Of a DNA stretch of 64,000 nt, positions 54,060 to 60,429 are shown piece by piece; the first letter of the stretch is position 1; every line of letters starts with the position of its first letter. Below the pieces are notes generated by a model. That model was not told where the DNA came from. It was given only the letters and a program-made list of their open reading frames with translations, and made no database searches. Source of the stretch: Liolophura sinensis (Eukaryota > Mollusca > Polyplacophora > Chitonida > Chitonidae); contig NC_088307.1 of assembly GCF_032854445.1 (NCBI RefSeq), positions 12,228,017 through 12,292,016 on the forward strand. Reading direction: 5' to 3'. Position numbers and translations under genes: made by a program.

Positions 54060-57000
54060 TTTCATGGGTGTTTTACCCTGTACTCAAAAATATTTCACTT
54101 ATATGACGGGGGCCAGCATTATGGTCGGGGGGAACTCCACAACCATCCGCAGGTTGCTGACAGACCTTCCCACATACGGCCATAGAGGAAGCCAGCATGA
54201 GCTGGGCTTAAACTCACAACGACCGCATTGGTGAGAGGCTCCTGGGTCTTTACGCTGCGCTAGCGCGCTGAGCCACGAAGGCCCCCAATACATACATATA
54301 TGTTGCTGCTCACTATAAATGTTGACAATGAGATGGGAATTTTTAATAATGAGCTCGCTGCTGTCAGCAAAGTATTCATTCACATTCTAATTAACCCCAA
54401 AAACAGCTGAGTTTTCATTCGTGAAAATCTTTTTAAAGTTTAGTAACATTAGGTAGAAGTCATAGCATCCATTGTATAACAAACACACTCTGAAGTCTTT
54501 CAGACATTCAGATTAGACAGAAAGGTGTCTATTTTTTACTGAGAAGCTGCTCAAAATAGAGTACTGTAGCAGCTCCAACAAATGGCACAAGGCAGTACAT
54601 GACTAATGAAGGATTCTTGGAGAATTTCGAAGAGAATCACCTTTTGTCATTTGTTGGCATTGTCTCAGCACTGTACAGTTATGTGTTTGACAGCTGTCAG
54701 CAAACATTGAAAAGAGTTAAACCAAAGAACCCTGAACTAAAACAGTTACAGGTTTAGCAGAAAGAGAAAACTGCGGGAACACCAAATTATTAAAAGGTCC
54801 TGCTGAGACTGAAGAAAGGGGGATTGTTTTTGTAGTAGTTATGTCTGCCAGCCTGTAACACATGGGGTAAAGGGTGGGAATGGGTAAATGGGAGGTCTTT
54901 GTCATATTTGGCTGCCTCAGGGTGTGGATCTGTATGGGAAAAATTCTTTGAGTAATATTAACAGTGCTAAACCATGACATCCACTAAATTTGCTATGTCC
55001 ATTTATATGTTCTGGGCTCCCTCCGACCATATTGTGGCCGTCGGCGTATTAGTGAAATATTCTGGACTACAGCGTAAAACACCAATCAAATATGTAAATA
55101 AATTAATTTATAGGGCCTGTGTTGTTTTCGATCACCAAAGGGGTAATGTATATAGCTATGAGGTTTACAACTGATAAGGCACATGTACAGGTAGCTACCG
55201 CCCCGTGTTGTGGTAGGCTTGTCAGTGGAGTGGTGTAGATAGACGGTGGATTTTATGGATTGCTGGTGATATATTGACACATGTCTCTAAGACCAGTGGT
55301 TCATTCAGCTGTCAGCCCTAGAATAGGGAGCCGGTTTTGATTTAAGTCGATGCTTGAATTGTGGTGTTTAAAGGTTAATTAATTTTTTGACAGCATGAAT
55401 TAAAATTTCAACCACTTTAACAGCTGTTCCCAATATGTTTATACAAACACATTTATATCAAAATTTGAGCCCCTTGAGCCATAAACTATGTGTGCTGACG
55501 AGGTTGTAAGATGTAACTTGTGTATAAATAAAAAATCGATTTGTGTAATCAGCCTCTAGATGTATGTCCCTGAACAGTGGAAAAATTCATTGTTTTTATT
55601 ATTATCTGTGGAAGATGATACCCGGCCATACTTTTTCAAAGGAAAGATTTCTGAAGAAAACAAGCAAGAGTAGCATAAAAGACTGGAGTAAAGAGATTTT
55701 TTTTGGTACAGCTGGGATAACGATGTAAGAACCTACATCGAAAGGTCACCAACACAATAAATCCAGGAATTGTTATCCATAAGTAATGCCTCTGTCAACC
55801 TATACCATCCCAATTCCTAAATGCCTCTGAAAGAATACAGCTGTACCTGTCTGAAAATATCAAAGGTACCTGAAAGGCTTAGTTTTGTGGGGTTCAGGAT
55901 GTGGCCTAAGATATAAAAGAACATAGAAGCTACTCAGCTTTCTTCTTTGTGTGTAAAAATGACTATAAACTACAGTGTTCTGAGATCCCAGTTCTCAGCC
56001 CGGAATTTAAATAGCCTGCTGTGGCAACATCAGTGGTGATAACTTGTTTTGGGGAGAGCGGAACCTGGGTTGCAAAGCTGGTCCCACGATCCAAGTTTGT
56101 ATATCAGTGACGTCATTTTCGAATATTCCCAACCATTGACAGAAAACATGCATTAAATAGAGGGGTTATTGAGAAAAAATTGCTCAAAAATGAAAAAAAA
56201 ATTTCATTTGTTTTTTGGCATGTCTTTCTACACGTGCATTTTGCCTTAAAATCACACAGTGTTTTATGGCACTTTTTTATGTATCCTTGTGCACTTTATA
56301 AAACTAGGTGCATGTAAACTGTGGAGGTAATGGATCCAGGTCACCTTTTAGTGATAAAATTCAGAAAGTGCTAAATCTACCTGCAATTAGAGGATAGGCC
56401 GTACAGGTGATTTTATAAGTCTGCTAATCCATTAAGATCTCCTATGAACAATTTAGGCAGCTGTTGAGATCACATTTTTGGGGGGATTAAGCTCACCCAC
56501 AGGCTATGATAGAACAGCTTTTTCCCTTAATGTCCCCACCACCACCCCCACCCCACCCCATCACACCACACCACATCAAGTATTTTGCTAAGCCACCATT
56601 ATCATAAGTGGTACCTCTGCCTGTGTAAGACAAGATAAAAAAGACAGTAAAGTTATGACTGCTTTTAAGCCACTCCTATTATAAACCCATGTGTCAATCA
56701 AATTCTACAACAGCCAATCATATAGGTCCATCTTAATTGTACTCATCAAAGTGACATGTAAAGGTGTGGTTTATGTTTATGATATTACTGGATACAATGT
56801 GTATGTTTTCAGATATACTTCTCACTGTTGTTAATACAGTCAGACACAGGCTGTAGCTATAGGTTTGCACATTAGGGTATAAAGCATTGAGTTTATTGTA
56901 ATGTACATCCAATTTTCTTCTGGTATTGAGAAACTGATGTCTTGATACTGACATGACTGAGGTAGTAATACTAGTGAGTATACTTTACTGAATATTTTTC

Positions 57001-60000
57001 TTATTTCCTTGACCGTTTACAAGCTAGTATGGAGTGTTCAACTGACTGGGAAATGTTGCAATTGCAAGCATTTTTTTCCAGTTAGGGGTATAAAGGAAGG
57101 GTTTTTATTTTATTTTTGAATTTCTCAGTTTGTTTAGTTATAACTTGACATATCGGAAGGTAAAGCGACTGCCTTCCTTTTGTATACATGTGTATGTGTA
57201 AAAAATATTCAGTGAAATTTTATGTTGAAATGCAACAGTAGACAAGCCCTTCAAGAAAATACCAGTGTAAAGTGCCTTTACTCAGCCCTTTACCCTCACT
57301 CTCATGCCTTGCCTTTTGCGAGATTAGTTTCAATGCCGCCTTTTGTTATGAATTTCGGGTTAAGCACCTCGTGACGGGCAGTGTTTTTATTGAAACAAAC
57401 AGGCACATTCCACAAAGCCATATCTGACTTCAGTGTAAGTCAGAATGTCAAATTACGATTTTTAAAGCTTGTTTTCCAGCCCTAGACATTACTGCTGTCT
57501 TAAAACAAATGTGTCAACATTTCAAATTACAATACCTAAAACTTAACATTGTCATGAAGTTTTAAATCTAGAGTTAATTATCTAAATTAGAAATGGCTTT
57601 GTAGAATTGAACTCTGCCAGGTTTCTTTCAATCAGTAATCTGACTATAGGCACCTTCTTGTATTGTCATGACACTTTAGAATATTCGAAATAAAATAATA
57701 TTTGCATTTATATATATATGTATATATATTTATATCTTTTTTCAGATATTAAATCAGATTCAGAAATTTATGCGGAGCCCAAACAAAGGAAGAAATCTGA
57801 GAGCAAAGTGATGACAAAGTTAAAGAATGTCCATTTGGATCAGAGGTAAGTTGTAAAACAACGCAGCTCTGTGAGTCAGATGATAGAAGCAGACAGAAGT
57901 TTTCACTTTACTGAAGAACCAAATCACAAATTCAAGTAAACCTCTTATTTCACATGCGAATAACATGCTAGCACCGTATTCGAGACAGCGTGTTACTGAA
58001 GGTATGAGCTTGAGTGGTGAATAGGGTGATATTCATTATTCAAGCAACGAAACATGAATATAATCCTAAGTTATATATTGCCAGTACGTTATTTGATATT
58101 CAAAAATTCAGTGTGGCTCTAGCATTGATTTTCGAATAACAAATTTTGTGCTAACTTCTATATTGTCAGTACGTTATTCGCGATTCGAATAACAAATGTG
58201 CTGCTAGCATGTTATTCGAATAACGAATATTACACTAACTTCTGGTTGCCATGGCTACTTCTCAGAGATTTCGTGTGACTTAATAACAGTTTTTTTTCCA
58301 TCACAGTGCAAACCTGAGAAAAAATATGAAAATGTTTTATATTTTATAGCATTCATGAACTTATCTTTTTCGGTTTCTTTGTGTTTTGTTCATTGTAAGT
58401 CTGCAACATTTTTTGTACCCCTGCAGCATTGACTGCATTGGAATTTAGTCTTCTGATTGTTGTGAAAATGAAGCAAAAATCCTTTGTTTTTGTCACTACA
58501 GCTGTAACCTTAAAACATAATACTGTGCATACATTTTCTCGGCATGCCATGCTTCTCCCAGGAATGTTTCATAATATTAGATGGAGTAGAGGTCCAAAAG
58601 ATTGAAGAATTTGGGCGGTTTTGATAATGATTAGCAGTAGTGTTATTATTTTCCTAAAACGCCAAGGTAGTTAGCTTGCTTGAAGCAATGACCCAGGCGC
58701 CTCTCACCAATGCTGTCGCTGTGAGTTCAATTCCAGCTCATGCTGGCTTCATCTCCAGCCATACATGAGAAGGCCTGTCCCCCGGGCTCTTTCCAGTTTA
58801 TGAGTAAAATATTCTTGAGTAGGGCGTAAAATCAAATAAATAAACAAAATCTAAATAATAAAGAGTTTTCTGTGTTGTGCAGTTGTGATTCTGATGAGAA
58901 TAACTTGATAACTGTTTGTTTAAAATAGAATAAAAATAAAATACAGTGTGAATATAAGAACATTGTTGTGACTAAGTATTTTTCATCTTCCCTAAAATTT
59001 ATGTATTTTGTTTTCATTTTCTGGTAAAATGTAATAATTAGACCCAGTTTTCAGTGTCACTTTGAGAACCCAAAACTGTATGAAACGATTTCTGCTTTCA
59101 TTAGATACCTGACAGCCAGGGAAAAGAAACTACGCGATCGTCGGAAAAATGCCGAACAACTTCTGGCCTGGAAGAAAAAACTAGATGACGAGGAGAAGAA
59201 AATTTATGAGCTTGAGAAACAGGCCATTGACTTGTGGGAGGATGGGGAGAGGAAGAGTGGAAAGAGAACCAGCAGGTCGGAGAAAGGGACAGGGAAAGAC
59301 GCAGCGGATGGGGCCAGAGATAAAAGGGCAAACAAAGGTAAAGCTATTGATACCTGCCAGTCTAATAGTTTCATATATGTAGAGACAAACAGTGATCCAT
59401 TGTCAAGACATTACCTAGATAGGGTGGTCTATGGAGCGGAATAACAGACCAGGAGGGTATAAAGACCTGGTCAGAGAGGGATCAGCTATACCTGTGTGAC
59501 TGTAACACAGAAACTCAGCTGCCTGGACATCTATGAATGTAACATATTCCAAAAGAACACATTTCATCCTATCTGGAAGTACAAGAATTGCTTTGTTGTA
59601 GCAGTTATTTCCAGGGCTGGACAGAAGATTGCAAGCATGATGGATCTACACAGGCAAACAGGGCAGATAACCCATTATAAATGGCTTTCCTGGCCAGCAG
59701 TTGTGATTGCATTTTTCTTTTGTCAGGTCCAAGAAAACAGGCCTAAAATTGAACTAAATCACAACATATGGTATATCCCTGGTATAGCTAGAAATATGCT
59801 CTTTTTGAATCTGTTCACTTGATAGATGCTTACGCAGTAAATTCTGTGTTAAGGTCACTAAAGTGTAGTTGACCCATCCCAGATTTGTTATTTGTACCCA
59901 TTTCATCTGTCATTCCGGCCTAAAGGCCATCAAACCAGCAAGCAGCGCATCATTAGAACAGTTGTAGAGTATCAGTTGAATCTACCACATGTATTTATTT

Positions 60001-60396
60001 ATTTATTTATTTATTTCATTCTTGGTGTTTAACGCTGTACTCAAGAATATTTCACTTATATGACGGTGGCCAGCATTATGGTGGGTGGAAACGGAGCACA
60101 GCCGAGCAGAAATTCACGACCATCCGCAGGTTGCTAGCAGACCTTCCCACATACGGCAAGAGAGGAAGCCAGCATGAGCTGGACTTGAACTCGCAGTAAC
60201 CGCATTGGTGAGAGACTCCTGGGTCATTATGCTGCTCTACCGGGCTAACCAGCTGAGCCACGGAGGCCCCTCTTCCACATGTACATTAATGATATACATA
60301 TGTTCTTATAGTGACGCTAATTGATGCTCTGTTATGAATTTAACTCTAATTTTTACTAGCGTTAATGCTTCAGTGTTAGAGGTCATATATAAATAG

Positions 60397-60429
<33 letters not shown>

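Noticed and set aside
53845-54106. Hydrophobic + strand open frames rich in IYLF
   Set aside because: Encoded by the (ATTT)n tail of a reversed SINE-A.
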